Source: Sphingomonas ginsengisoli An et al. 2013 (GTDB lineage Bacteria; Pseudomonadota; Alphaproteobacteria; Sphingomonadales; Sphingomonadaceae). Taken from it: DNA of 64,000 bases. A program made the position numbers and the translations under genes. Position 1 is the first letter of the stretch, and each line of letters begins with the position of its first letter. The stretch spans positions 434,001 through 498,000 of the forward strand of contig NZ_CP045434.1 of assembly GCF_009363895.1 (NCBI RefSeq), written 5' to 3'. A model generated the notes under the pieces. That model was not told the DNA's origin. It did no database searches and was given only the letters and a program-made list of their open reading frames with translations. Of this stretch, positions 27,100 through 36,571 are shown in pieces.

Positions 27100-28568
27100 G
27101 CGGACAGCCGCTGATCCTGGTTCTCGACGAAGGCACCAGCTCGACCCGGGCCATCCTCTACGGCCGCGACGGGTCGGTTCACGGCAGTTGCAGTCGCCCG
27201 CTGACGCAACATTATCCGGCGCCCGGTCTGGTCGAGCATGACGCCGACGAGATCTGGCGCGAAACGCTCGCCTGCGGGCGCGAGCTGGTCGAGCGGATCG
27301 GCGGCCCCGCCGCCATCGCCGCGATCGGCATCACCAATCAACGCGAGACCGTGGTCGCGTGGGACCGCCGCACGAGCCAGCCGCTCCACCGCGCAATCGT
27401 CTGGCAAGATCGCCGCACCGCTGACCGCTGCGCCGAGCTTCGCGCCGCCGGGCACGAGCCTGAGGTCCAGCGCCGCACCGGCCTGCTCCTCGATCCTTAT
27501 TTCTCGGGCACCAAGATGGCCTGGTTGCTCGGGCAACCCGCCGTTCTGGATGCCGGCGAAGCGCTCGCCTTCGGCACGGTCGAAAGCTGGCTGACCTGGC
27601 AGCTCACCAAGGGCGCCGCGCACGTCACCGACGCCACCAACGCTAGCCGGACGATGCTGATGCCGCTCGACGGCCAGGATTGGGACCCGGCGCTGTGCGA
27701 CCTCATCGGTGTGCCCCGGGCGGCGCTGCCGCGGATCGTCGGTACGGCGGAGCGGGTAGGGGAGACCGACGCTGAATGGTTCGGCGCCGCCATCCCGATC
27801 TGCGCGCTGGTCGGCGACCAGCAATCGGCGACGATCGGCCAGGGCTGTCTCGCGCCAGGCCAGACCAAGCTGACGCTCGGCACGGGCGCCTTCGTCCTGA
27901 CCAATCTGGGCGAGCGCCGCCCGGACGACCCCGGCCGCCTGCTCGGCACCGTGCTGTGCGACGTCGGCGGTCAGCGGCACTATGCGCTCGAAGGCTCGAT
28001 CTTCGTCGCCGGCAGCCTGATCAAGTGGCTCCGCGACGATTTGAAGATGCTGCTGTCGGCGGGCGAGAGCGAGGCGCTGGCCCGCTCGGTGGCTGACAAT
28101 GGCGGTGTGTTCCTGCTGCCCGCGCTGTCCGGCCTGGGCGCGCCCTACTGGCGGCCCAACGCCACTGCGGTGATCGCCGGCATGACGTTTAGCACCGGTC
28201 GCGCGCACGTCATCCGCGCCGCGCTCGAGGCGATCAGCCACCAGACGGTCGATCTCGCCGCCGCCTTCGCCGCCGCCGGCGCGCGCTGGGCAGAGTTGCG
28301 GATCGACGGCGGGATGAGCGCCAATGACTGGCTCGCCCAGGACCTCGCCGACATGCTCGAGTTGCCGGTGCGGCGCCCGGCCGATGTCGAGACCACCGCG
28401 CGCGGCGCGGCGATGCTGGCGGCGGTTGGGGCGGGGCTTCACCCAAATCTCGCCGCCGCCGCCGCGGCGATGCTCCCCGCGTCGCAGGAGTTCGCGCCGC
28501 AAACCGACGTCGATGCCCGCGCGCGCCGCCTCGGCGGATGGAACGACCTGCTGGCCGCTACCGAGTGA
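27096..28568 (+). CDS. glpK: Glycerol kinase
   Basis: FGGY-family kinase of 490 residues converting glycerol and ATP to glycerol-3-phosphate. The N-terminal phosphate loop is LDEGTSSTRAILYGRDG. The glycerol-site region has GITNQRETVVAWDRRT and AIVWQDRR, and the ATP domain has GDQQSATIGQGC, LGTGAFVLTN, and IDGGMSANDWLAQDLADML. All sequence blocks needed for activity are present. ATG 27096 overlaps the RibB-like stop as ATGA. There is no glycerol facilitator gene nearby, which fits glycerol being produced inside the cell by the cytoplasmic sulfoquinovosidase rather than being imported. Confidence 0.95.
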   Translation: MSGQPLILVLDEGTSSTRAILYGRDGSVHGSCSRPLTQHYPAPGLVEHDADEIWRETLACGRELVERIGGPAAIAAIGITNQRETVVAWDRRTSQPLHRAIVWQDRRTADRCAELRAAGHEPEVQRRTGLLLDPYFSGTKMAWLLGQPAVLDAGEALAFGTVESWLTWQLTKGAAHVTDATNASRTMLMPLDGQDWDPALCDLIGVPRAALPRIVGTAERVGETDAEWFGAAIPICALVGDQQSATIGQGCLAPGQTKLTLGTGAFVLTNLGERRPDDPGRLLGTVLCDVGGQRHYALEGSIFVAGSLIKWLRDDLKMLLSAGESEALARSVADNGGVFLLPALSGLGAPYWRPNATAVIAGMTFSTGRAHVIRAALEAISHQTVDLAAAFAAAGARWAELRIDGGMSANDWLAQDLADMLELPVRRPADVETTARGAAMLAAVGAGLHPNLAAAAAAMLPASQEFAPQTDVDARARRLGGWNDLLAATE

Positions 28569-29605
28569 GCAGCGCGCCCTCGACCGAGCCGAACGGCCGC
28601 GCGCCGCTGTCGCTGCTGCCCGGCTTAGCGCTGTGCGTCGCGGTCGGGCTAGCCGCGCAAGCGCTCGGCGCGGGCGAGGCACTGCTGCTCGGCCGCGCCT
28701 GGCTCGAACCGCTGGTACTCGCCATTCTGCTCGGTATGGCGCTCGCCAACAGCTTCAGGCTCCCGCCATCGGTCGCCCCGGGCATCCGCTTCGGCGCCAA
28801 GACCGTGCTCGACGTTGCGGTCGCCCTGCTCGGCGCCACCTTGAGCATTGCCGCACTGGAAACGCTTGGGCTGGTCGCGGTCGTCCTGATCGCCGCGATG
28901 GTGTTCGTGGCGCTGGCGGGCGGTTTCTGGCTCGGGCGCCTGCTCGGCCTCAACCGCCGGCTGGCGATGCTGATCGCGGCGGGCAATGCGATCTGCGGGA
29001 ACAGCGCGATCGCGGCGGTGGCACCGATAATCGGCGCCGACGAGGAAGAGATCGCCGCCGCCATCTCTCTCACCGCCTTGCTCGGCGTGGTCACCGTGCT
29101 GCTGCTGCCGATCGCGGTCTATGTCTTCGCGCTTCCGCTTCCGCGCTATGCGCTGCTGAGTGGCCTCACCGTCTATGCCGTGCCCCAGGTGCTCGCCGCC
29201 GCGGCGCCGTTCGGGGCGGCGACCATCACGCTGGCGACCTTTGTGAAGCTCGCCCGGGTGCTGATGCTCGGGCCGTTGACCCTGCTGCTGTCGCTGCTCG
29301 CCCCGCGCTTCGCCGATGCCGACAGTTCGGTCGCGCCAGCCGCGCGGCCGCGGCTGTTCCTGCCGTGGTTCATCATCGCGTTCCTCGTGCTTGCAGTGTG
29401 CCGCTGGACGGGGCTGATCGGCGAGGACCTCGCGCGACCGCTCGGGCTGGTGTCGAACTGGTTGGCGGTGGTGGCGATGGCCGGGCTCGGCTTCGGCGTC
29501 CGCCTGAAGACGCTCGGCGAGGTCGGGCCGCGCGTTGCCGGCGCGACCGTGCTGGTCAATCTGATGATGGTCGGGCTGGCGCTCGGGATGCTCGCCCTGC
29601 TCTAG
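28565..29605 (+). CDS. YeiH-family putative sulfate/sulfite exporter
   Basis: Integral membrane protein of 346 residues with about 10 hydrophobic segments, of the family annotated as putative sulfate exporters (YeiH, conserved hypothetical 698). Typical blocks are LVLAILLGMALANSF, IRFGAKTVLDVAVALLGATL and AAGNAICGNSAIAAVAPIIG. The GTG start at 28565 overlaps the glpK stop as GTGA. As the last gene of the operon it would remove the sulfite released from sulfoquinovose, protecting the cell. That role is inference from context; the family's transport activity is only loosely established. The gene ends in a CTAG shared with the convergent PilZ gene. Confidence 0.88.
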   Translation: MSSAPSTEPNGRAPLSLLPGLALCVAVGLAAQALGAGEALLLGRAWLEPLVLAILLGMALANSFRLPPSVAPGIRFGAKTVLDVAVALLGATLSIAALETLGLVAVVLIAAMVFVALAGGFWLGRLLGLNRRLAMLIAAGNAICGNSAIAAVAPIIGADEEEIAAAISLTALLGVVTVLLLPIAVYVFALPLPRYALLSGLTVYAVPQVLAAAAPFGAATITLATFVKLARVLMLGPLTLLLSLLAPRFADADSSVAPAARPRLFLPWFIIAFLVLAVCRWTGLIGEDLARPLGLVSNWLAVVAMAGLGFGVRLKTLGEVGPRVAGATVLVNLMMVGLALGMLALL

Positions 29606-29943
29606 TCGTTGCCGGGCTCGCGGCTCTTGGCATTGCGCTCGGCGATCCAGCGACGGACCAGTTCGGAGACTTCGGGCAGCGCGAACATCACGCCGCCGGC
29701 GGCATCCTCGACCCACCGCAATTCGCCCATGAGCGGAGGCAGGTCGGGCAGCTTCAGCGTCACCTTGCCGGTATCGCGGATCGTGCCGAAGGTCTTAAGG
29801 CGCGCGCCGCCGAGCGAGATGTTCTCGAGATAAGCGGCGTGCTGACGATTGCCGATGCGGACCCGCGCCGGGCAGCGGACCGTGACGCGATCGTGGATCC
29901 GCTGGTCCTCCGCCGCTTGCTGACGCTTGCTCATACTCGCCAT
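29602..29943 (-). CDS. PilZ-domain protein
   Basis: Single PilZ domain of 113 residues, a cyclic-di-GMP receptor fold. The binding motifs are intact: RIHDR (RxxxR) and ENISLGGARL (N-x-S-x-x-G). ATG 29943 is chosen because GGAGGG lies eight bases upstream; longer in-frame starts lack this. It is a stand-alone adaptor with no output domain, so its partner (flagellar, pilus or polysaccharide machinery) is unknown. It is convergent with the exporter gene through a shared CTAG. Confidence 0.85.
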   Translation of the reverse strand: MASMSKRQQAAEDQRIHDRVTVRCPARVRIGNRQHAAYLENISLGGARLKTFGTIRDTGKVTLKLPDLPPLMGELRWVEDAAGGVMFALPEVSELVRRWIAERNAKSREPGND

Positions 29944-30130
29944 CGGCACACCCTCCTGTCGGCCCGCCATCCTTGCGCCCAAGAGGGTTAAAGCACGCTT
30001 GCGCGCCACAATGAGTGACCCGTTTACCACAGTTGTAACGGAACCGTTTCATTTTGGAGCGACGAGCCTTCACCTCCACGGCGCGGAGGCATAATCTCTT
30101 CGCACCTGCACAAAAATCGGGGGACAGGAC

Positions 30131-32590
30131 ATGATTAGCCTCAAGCAGCACCTGTTGATCGGCGCGGCGCTCGGCGCCTTCGCGATGCCCGCGGCGGCGC
30201 AGACGGTCGGGGAGGCGCAGGCGCAGGCTGCCAATCAGGCCACCGCGGCGACCAGCCCAGATCTTGAGCCGGCCGAGGTCATCGTCACCGCGACCAAGCG
30301 CGCGTCGACCGTCCAGGACGTGCCCTTCTCGATCAACGCCCAGACCCAGCAGCAGATCGAGCGGTCGAATGCGACCACGGTCGAGGATCTCTCGCGCAAC
30401 GTCGCCGGCCTCACCGTCCAGAACCTCGGGCCGGGGCAGAGCCAGGTGTCGGTCCGCGGCGTCTCCGCCGGCCAGATCGTCCGCGACCAGCCCGGGGTGA
30501 AGGAGCAGGTCGGCGTCTATCTCGACGAAAGCGTCGTCTCGCTGTCGCTGTTCACACCCGACTTCGACCTGTTCGACCTCAATCGCGTCGAGACGCTGCG
30601 CGGGCCGCAGGGCACGCTGTTCGGCTCGGGCAGCGTCGGCGGTACCATCCGCTACATCACCAACCAGCCGCGCCTCGGCCACACCGACGGCCAGGTCGAG
30701 GTCGGCGTGAACCATGTCGCGCACGGCGGCAGCGGCTATGACGTCAAGGGCGCGATCAATGTGCCGCTCGGCCCGACGGCCGCCGCGCGCATCGTGGCCT
30801 ATGGCACCAAATATCCCGGCTTCATCGACGCCATCGGCCCGGCGGCGGGCAAGAACGTTAACGACGGCTCGCGCGTCGGCACCCGCGCCTCGCTGCTGTG
30901 GCAGCCGGCGCCGGGCATCAAGCTCACCCCTCGGATCGTCTACCAGAAGGTCAAGGCCAACGGCTTCAACCGCGAGGATCGCTACAACCTCTACTCGAAC
31001 CAGTTCACCACCTCGCAGCCGCGGCTCGGCGAGTATCAGCAATATCTCAAGCTGCGCGAAGCCTTCCGCGACAAGACCCTGCTTGCCGACCTCACCGCCA
31101 GCGCGGCGCTCGGCCCCAATGTCGAGCTGACCTCGGTCACCAGCTACATCAAGCGCAACATCCTGGTCAGCCGCGACGCCTCGGCGCTGACCGGCTCGGT
31201 CTATGTCTCGTTCGCCGGGGCGACCGCGCTCGCCGCGCCGGGCGCCAACCTGCCGTCAAACCTGCGCGACACCACCGACCTCAAGCAGTGGACCCAGGAA
31301 CTGCGCCTCGGCTCGACCGGCGCGGGCCCGTTCCAGTGGGTGGTCGGCGGCTTCTCCAGCCATGTCGACCGCAAGTATCAGCAGTTGCTGCCGACCCCCG
31401 GCTCGGACGTCTACAGCCAGCTGTTCCTCAACGTCGCCGCGCCCGGCGTGACCGTCGCGCAGACCCGCAACGGCTTCGCGCCGGACTCGCCGTACAATTC
31501 GTCGATCCCCTACGTCATCAAGCAGAAAGCGCTGTTCGGCGAGGCGAGCTACAAGTTCGGGCAGATCAAGCTGACCGCCGGCGGCCGCCTTTACGACTTC
31601 AAGGAAACCCGCGACTTCATCTCTGGCGGGATCTTCGCCAACGGCGACACCCGCATCGGCGACAAGACCAAGTCCAACGGCTTCAGCCCGCGCGGGATCG
31701 TCACCTGGCAGCCGAACCGCGCGCTCAGCGTCAATCTCCAGGCCGCCAAGGGCTTCCGCCTGGGCGGCGTCAACGATCCGCTCAACATCCCGCTCTGCTC
31801 GGGTGGGGCGACCGGGGTCGATGCGCTGACCTTCGGCAATCGCCCGACCTACCGCGATGAATCGCTGTGGAATTACGAGGCGAACGTCAAATACAGCCGC
31901 CACGGCATCACCTTCAACGCGGCTGCCTTCTACAACGACATCAAGAACCTCCAGGTCACCGCCGACGCCGGCAGTTGCTCGTCGCGCGTGGTGTTCAACG
32001 TGCCCAAGGCCCACGCCAAGGGCATCGAGGCCGAACTGAACGCGCGCCTCGGTGCCGGCTTCGACCTGTCCTTCGCGGGCAGCCTGACCGACGCCAAGTT
32101 CGACAGCAGCGTGACCACCACCAGCGGGGTCGTGATCGCCGGCATCCGCGACGGCAATCGCCTGCCGACGGTGCCCCGCTACCAGCTCGCCGCCACCGGC
32201 AGCTACACCGTCCCGCTCGGCGACGGGCGCGACTGGTTCACCACCGCCAGCGTCCAGCGGATCGGCAGCCGCTTCACCCAGCCCGGCGACCAGGAGCCGG
32301 GCGCGGCGCTGGTCCCCAACGCGCTCTTCTACGATCCCGGCACGGGCGCGTACGGCTCGGGCGTCAACGACTTCGGCTCGTTCAAGCTGCCCGCCTACAC
32401 GCTGGTCAACGTCTCGACCGGCGTGACCCTCACCCGCGGGATCGAGGTCCAGTTGTTCGCCAACAACCTGTTCGACAAGAAGCCGCTTTTGTCGCTCGAC
32501 CGTGAGCGCGGGGCGCGGGCGCGGATCGGGTACAACATCGGCCAGCCGCGCACGATCGGGATCACCGCCCGCTTCAAGTTCGGCCAGTGA
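30131..32590 (+). CDS. TonB-dependent receptor
   Basis: Outer-membrane active transporter of 819 residues. A signal peptide ends at AMPAAAQ. A TonB-box-like segment EVIVTATKRASTVQDVPFSI, a plug with VETLRGPQGTLFGSGSVGGT, and a barrel closing in GITARFKFGQ follow. ATG 30131 follows a GGGGGACAGGA ribosome site. The next gene starts one base after the stop and encodes a Tat-exported flavin amine oxidase, so the receptor probably imports the oxidase's substrate, perhaps an amino compound or peptide. No STN domain is present. About 190 bases of non-coding sequence lie upstream, presumably holding the promoter; I see no clear operator there. Confidence 0.9.
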   Translation: MISLKQHLLIGAALGAFAMPAAAQTVGEAQAQAANQATAATSPDLEPAEVIVTATKRASTVQDVPFSINAQTQQQIERSNATTVEDLSRNVAGLTVQNLGPGQSQVSVRGVSAGQIVRDQPGVKEQVGVYLDESVVSLSLFTPDFDLFDLNRVETLRGPQGTLFGSGSVGGTIRYITNQPRLGHTDGQVEVGVNHVAHGGSGYDVKGAINVPLGPTAAARIVAYGTKYPGFIDAIGPAAGKNVNDGSRVGTRASLLWQPAPGIKLTPRIVYQKVKANGFNREDRYNLYSNQFTTSQPRLGEYQQYLKLREAFRDKTLLADLTASAALGPNVELTSVTSYIKRNILVSRDASALTGSVYVSFAGATALAAPGANLPSNLRDTTDLKQWTQELRLGSTGAGPFQWVVGGFSSHVDRKYQQLLPTPGSDVYSQLFLNVAAPGVTVAQTRNGFAPDSPYNSSIPYVIKQKALFGEASYKFGQIKLTAGGRLYDFKETRDFISGGIFANGDTRIGDKTKSNGFSPRGIVTWQPNRALSVNLQAAKGFRLGGVNDPLNIPLCSGGATGVDALTFGNRPTYRDESLWNYEANVKYSRHGITFNAAAFYNDIKNLQVTADAGSCSSRVVFNVPKAHAKGIEAELNARLGAGFDLSFAGSLTDAKFDSSVTTTSGVVIAGIRDGNRLPTVPRYQLAATGSYTVPLGDGRDWFTTASVQRIGSRFTQPGDQEPGAALVPNALFYDPGTGAYGSGVNDFGSFKLPAYTLVNVSTGVTLTRGIEVQLFANNLFDKKPLLSLDRERGARARIGYNIGQPRTIGITARFKFGQ

Positions 32591-32591
32591 G

Positions 32592-33857
32592 GTGACGCGC
32601 AAGCGCCAGCGCGGGACCGGGCCGGCGACCAGCCGCCGGGACGCGCTGGCCTTGCTCGGCGGCGCGGTCGGCGCGCCCGGCGTGCTCCGCGCCGCCCCGC
32701 GTGGCAGCGCGGCCCGGGTGGCGGTGGTCGGCGCGGGCGTGTTCGGGGCGTGGACCGCCGAGTATCTTCGCCGCGCCGGTCACCAGGTCACTTTGGTCGA
32801 CGCCGCCGGGCCGGCCCACAGCCGCGCCTCGTCGGGGGGCGAAAGCCGGCTGACCCGCGCCGCTTATGGCCAGGACCTCGTCTACAGCCGCATGGCGCTC
32901 GCCAGCCTCGCCGAGTGGCAGCGGCTGAGCAACGTCGCGGGGCTGCCCATCCTCCACCAATGCGGCGTGCTGTTCTTCTTCCCGCGCGAAGAGGCCTATC
33001 TGCGCGACAGTATCGCCGCGCATCACCAGCTCGGCATCCCCAGCGTATTGCTCGAGCCGGCTGCGCTCGCCTGCCGGTTCCCGATGATCGATTTCAGCGG
33101 GATCGTCGCCGGCCTGTTCGAGCCGCAGTTCGGCGCGCTGATGGCGCGGCGGGCGGTACAGACGCTAGTGCAGGGCTTCGTCGCTGCCGGCGGCCACTAC
33201 CGCCAGGCGCGCGTAATGCCGCCGCGAGCAAGTGGCGACCAGCTTGGCCAGCTCCACCTGAGCGACGGTTCGCTGCTCGAGGCCGACCGCTTCGTCTTCG
33301 CCGCCGGGCCTTGGCTGCCGAAATTGCTGCCTGACCTGCTGGCGCGGAAGATCGTCGCGACCCGTCAGGAAGTCTTCTATTTCGCGCCGCCCGACGCCGA
33401 CCCGCGGTTCGAGCCCGCGGCCATGCCCGGCTGGGCCGACTTCAACGGCGGCGACATCTTTTACGGCTTTCCTGATCTCGAGGGGCGCGGGGTCAAGTTC
33501 GCCCACGATGCGCATGGCGTCGAAGTCGATCCCGACACGCAGAGCCGCCGGCCGACCGAGGCCGCGCTGGTCGAGGTGACAGCCTATCGCGACCGGCGCT
33601 TCCCGCTGCTCCGCAACGCGCCGCTGCTTTCCGCCGAAGTCTGCCAATATGAGAACAGCTCGAATGGCGATTTCCTGATCGACCGTCACCCGCTGTGGCG
33701 CGACACCGTGCTGGTCGGCGGCGGCTCGGGTCACGGCTTCAAGCATGGCCCCGAAGTCGGCCGCCTCGCCGCCTCGCTCGTGACGGGCGGGCCGCGGCTC
33801 GACCCGCGCTTAAGGCTCGACAGCAAGCAGGACAACCAGGCCCGCGCCGTTCACTGA
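32592..33857 (+). CDS. Tat-exported FAD-dependent amine oxidase (sarcosine oxidase / SolA-like)
   Basis: DAO-family flavoenzyme of 421 residues. From GTG 32592, next to the receptor stop, the N terminus carries a twin-arginine motif SRRDALALLGG, so it is exported folded with its cofactor. The FAD Rossmann motif is VAVVGAGVFGAWTAEYL. Cys351 in EVCQYENSSNGDFLID aligns with the cysteine that binds FAD covalently in monomeric sarcosine oxidase, and GGGSGHGFKHGP follows as in that family. It would oxidise a secondary or N-methyl amine in the periplasm, giving peroxide. The substrate is unknown. It is coupled to the TonB receptor directly upstream. Confidence 0.85.
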   Translation: MTRKRQRGTGPATSRRDALALLGGAVGAPGVLRAAPRGSAARVAVVGAGVFGAWTAEYLRRAGHQVTLVDAAGPAHSRASSGGESRLTRAAYGQDLVYSRMALASLAEWQRLSNVAGLPILHQCGVLFFFPREEAYLRDSIAAHHQLGIPSVLLEPAALACRFPMIDFSGIVAGLFEPQFGALMARRAVQTLVQGFVAAGGHYRQARVMPPRASGDQLGQLHLSDGSLLEADRFVFAAGPWLPKLLPDLLARKIVATRQEVFYFAPPDADPRFEPAAMPGWADFNGGDIFYGFPDLEGRGVKFAHDAHGVEVDPDTQSRRPTEAALVEVTAYRDRRFPLLRNAPLLSAEVCQYENSSNGDFLIDRHPLWRDTVLVGGGSGHGFKHGPEVGRLAASLVTGGPRLDPRLRLDSKQDNQARAVH

Positions 33858-33905
33858 CGCGGATGGTGAGGGGTGACGGGCCGCCGTGGCCTGTCGCCGC
33901 CCGCG

Positions 33906-36479
33906 CTAGAACTTAAGCCCGGCGCGCAGCCCGATCGTCCGCGGGGTTCCCGGCACCACCAGCACGCGGGTGCAGCTCGAGCAGGCGGTGAAGCGGCTGA
34001 GGTCGTTGCGCTTGTCGAAGACGTTCTGCGCCACCAGCTCGATGTTCCAGCGACGGAAGTCGAAGCCCGCGGCGAGGTCGAACAAGGTGAAGGCGCGCAA
34101 ATTGCCAAGGAAATCGCGCGGGTTGACCAGGGTCGGGGGCGCCCCGACCAGCTGGATCTGCGTCCGCAGCGTGGCGGGCGCCGAGCTCTGGTAGGAAACG
34201 CCGCCCTGGAGGTGGGCCTTGGCATCGCCGAACACCGGCCAGCTGTAGCGCGCCGTGGCGTTGGCCTTGAACCGCGGAGTGATCGGCAGCCGGGTCCCGC
34301 TCGGCGCCGCGACGAAGCTCGCGCTGCAGTCGGCGGTCAAGTCGGCGACGTCGGAGCAGATGATGCCCTTGGTCTTGGCGTCTGTGTAGGCACCCGACGC
34401 ATTGAGCGTCCACCCGCCGCCGACGTAGCTCACGTCGGTCTCGACCCCGTTGATCCGCGCGTTGCGGCCGTTCTGGATCTGGGTGAAGCTGTTCGCGCCG
34501 AGGAAGCTGAACTGAAACTTGTTCCACTTCTGGTGGTAGACCGCGCCGTTCCAGCGCCAGCCTTGGCCAAGCGTCAGCTTCCACCCCAGTTCGTAATTGC
34601 TCAGATAATCGGGGTCATAGGGGGGCAGGGTGCCGCGCCGATTGATCCCGCCCGGGCGGAAGCCGCGCGACCAGGTGCCGTAGAACATCACGCCCTGCGC
34701 CGGCTTCCATTGCGCGTTGAGGCGGTGGATGAAGCCGCTGCCCTTGGCACGCTTGGGCACCAGCTTGCCGTTCACATAGTCGGCCAGGTTGGTGCACGGC
34801 GTGCCCGGAATGGCGCCCGCGGTGATCAGCGTGGTGTCGGTCCCGTTGCTCTGGCTGTCGCGCAGGCTGTCGCCGCTGGTGGTGTAGCAGCCGGCGACGC
34901 CGGTCCGGGTGCTCCCCGCGCCGTTCGGCGGCGGATTGTCGTCGGCGCCCTGGAAGTAGGCCGGGTCGCGACCGAAACCGAAGAAACCGAACAGCGAGTT
35001 GTTGTAGCGGAACACGCGCCCGCCGGCGGTCACCGTCAGCTTGGGCGAGACGTCGAAGCTCGCCTCGCCGAACAGCGCATAGTCGCGGTCGACGCGCTTC
35101 TGCTTGGTCAGCCACAGCGTGCCGGGCAGGCCGTTGACCGACAGCTGCGGCGCCAGATTGTCGATGATGTAGTTCTGGAAGATGTCGTTCGACTGCCGCT
35201 GCATGAAGGCGCCGGCGATCACCCGGAAGCGATTGCCCTGCGGGCTGGCGATCCGCAGCTCATGGCTCATCTTCTTGAAATTGTCGGTCGCGTCGATGTG
35301 CTGGCGCGGGTCGATATTGTTGCCCGCCGCATCCTGGTAATAGAAGTAACCGAGCCCGCCGTAGGCCGCGTAGAGTTGGTCGTAGGCGTCGGCGTAATCC
35401 GAATAATCGCTGCTCGTGAAGGTCGGCCGGTGAAGGTAGGCGCCGGCATAGGTGACGTCGAAATTGCCGACCTTGCCCTCGACCGTCAGCGCGGCCTGGG
35501 TGAAGCGGTCCTTGCGCACTTCGGGGAAGAGGCGGTCGATCTTGAGGTCGCCGAGCTTGGGATCGTAGAAGAAGGCGCCGTCGGCCTTGAGATCCTGGTG
35601 CATGATCGTCGGGGTGACGGTCCAGTTTTCGTCGAGGTCGATCTTGAGCGCAGCGCGCCCGCCATAGGTTCGCTGGGTGTTGAAGTTCTTCTTGACCAGG
35701 TTGCGGTTGTTCACCGTGACGGTCGGGATGCCGTCGGCGTAGACGTAATAGGTCCGCTGGCCGAACACATTGTCGATGTAGCCCGCGTCCTTTTGGTAGA
35801 AGGCGACCCCGCGGAAGGCGATGTTGCGGGTGAGGGGAATGTTGATCATCCCTTCGAGCTTGCCGCCGACCCCGCCGTGCGCGACGCTGTCGATCTCGCC
35901 GTCGATCCGGCCCGAGGTCGCGCGCAGGTCGGGCTTGTTGGTGATGATGCGGATGGTGCCGGCCTGGCTCGACGCGCCGTAGAGCGTGCCTTGCGGTCCG
36001 GCGAGGCTCTCGATCCGGGCGACATCGTAGATATGGACGTCGAGCGTGCCGCCGATGGTCGTCACCGGCTGCTCGTCGAGATAGGTGCCGACGCTCGGCA
36101 GCGAGCCCGAGTGGTTGCCGTCGCCGCCGGTCGCGACGCCGCGCATGTAAACGGTGGTGAGGCCTGGCTGCGCGGTCTGGTAACTGACCGACGGCAGCTG
36201 CTTGGTGTAATCCTCGAAGTTCGAGATGTTGAGCTGGTCGAGGCGGCGGGTGCCGATCGCCTGCACGCTGACCGGAACGTTCTGCAGATTCTCTTCGCGC
36301 TTCTGCGCGGTGACGACGATCTCGGTCGGGTCCTCGCTCTGCCCGGCGGAGGCGCTCTGCTGCTGCGGCGTGGGCGGAGTGTTGTTGACTCCGCCGGCGG
36401 CGCCCGATTGCTGGGCGAAGGCCGGCGTCGCCAGCGCGGTGGAAGCGAGAATAAGCGTGCGAAGCGCGCGACCGGTCAC
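33906..36479 (-). CDS. TonB-dependent receptor
   Basis: Outer-membrane active transporter of 857 residues. The start is GTG 36479 behind AGGGGG; the signal peptide is TLILASTALATPAFAQ. The TonB-box-like segment EIVVTAQKREENLQNVPVSV precedes a plug with SLAGPQGTLYGASSQAGTIR and a barrel ending in IGLRAGLKF. A large loop near residues 500-560 contains two cysteines. The TPR sulfotransferase gene lies 92 bases upstream on the same strand, suggesting one transcript. The ligand is unknown. Confidence 0.9.
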   Translation of the reverse strand: MTGRALRTLILASTALATPAFAQQSGAAGGVNNTPPTPQQQSASAGQSEDPTEIVVTAQKREENLQNVPVSVQAIGTRRLDQLNISNFEDYTKQLPSVSYQTAQPGLTTVYMRGVATGGDGNHSGSLPSVGTYLDEQPVTTIGGTLDVHIYDVARIESLAGPQGTLYGASSQAGTIRIITNKPDLRATSGRIDGEIDSVAHGGVGGKLEGMINIPLTRNIAFRGVAFYQKDAGYIDNVFGQRTYYVYADGIPTVTVNNRNLVKKNFNTQRTYGGRAALKIDLDENWTVTPTIMHQDLKADGAFFYDPKLGDLKIDRLFPEVRKDRFTQAALTVEGKVGNFDVTYAGAYLHRPTFTSSDYSDYADAYDQLYAAYGGLGYFYYQDAAGNNIDPRQHIDATDNFKKMSHELRIASPQGNRFRVIAGAFMQRQSNDIFQNYIIDNLAPQLSVNGLPGTLWLTKQKRVDRDYALFGEASFDVSPKLTVTAGGRVFRYNNSLFGFFGFGRDPAYFQGADDNPPPNGAGSTRTGVAGCYTTSGDSLRDSQSNGTDTTLITAGAIPGTPCTNLADYVNGKLVPKRAKGSGFIHRLNAQWKPAQGVMFYGTWSRGFRPGGINRRGTLPPYDPDYLSNYELGWKLTLGQGWRWNGAVYHQKWNKFQFSFLGANSFTQIQNGRNARINGVETDVSYVGGGWTLNASGAYTDAKTKGIICSDVADLTADCSASFVAAPSGTRLPITPRFKANATARYSWPVFGDAKAHLQGGVSYQSSAPATLRTQIQLVGAPPTLVNPRDFLGNLRAFTLFDLAAGFDFRRWNIELVAQNVFDKRNDLSRFTACSSCTRVLVVPGTPRTIGLRAGLKF

Positions 36480-36571
36480 AGAATGCCCCCTGCAGATCGA
36501 CAGGCTCGCAATCGGCCAAATTCCGCCGGGCAAGTCAACGGCTCGCTAAGAAGACGGAGGCGATTGTTACG

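Noticed and set aside
26724..28682. Open frame of 652 codons on the minus strand opposite glpK
   Set aside because: No recognisable domain and it spans glpK and the RibB-like gene, both with family motifs and overlap junctions.
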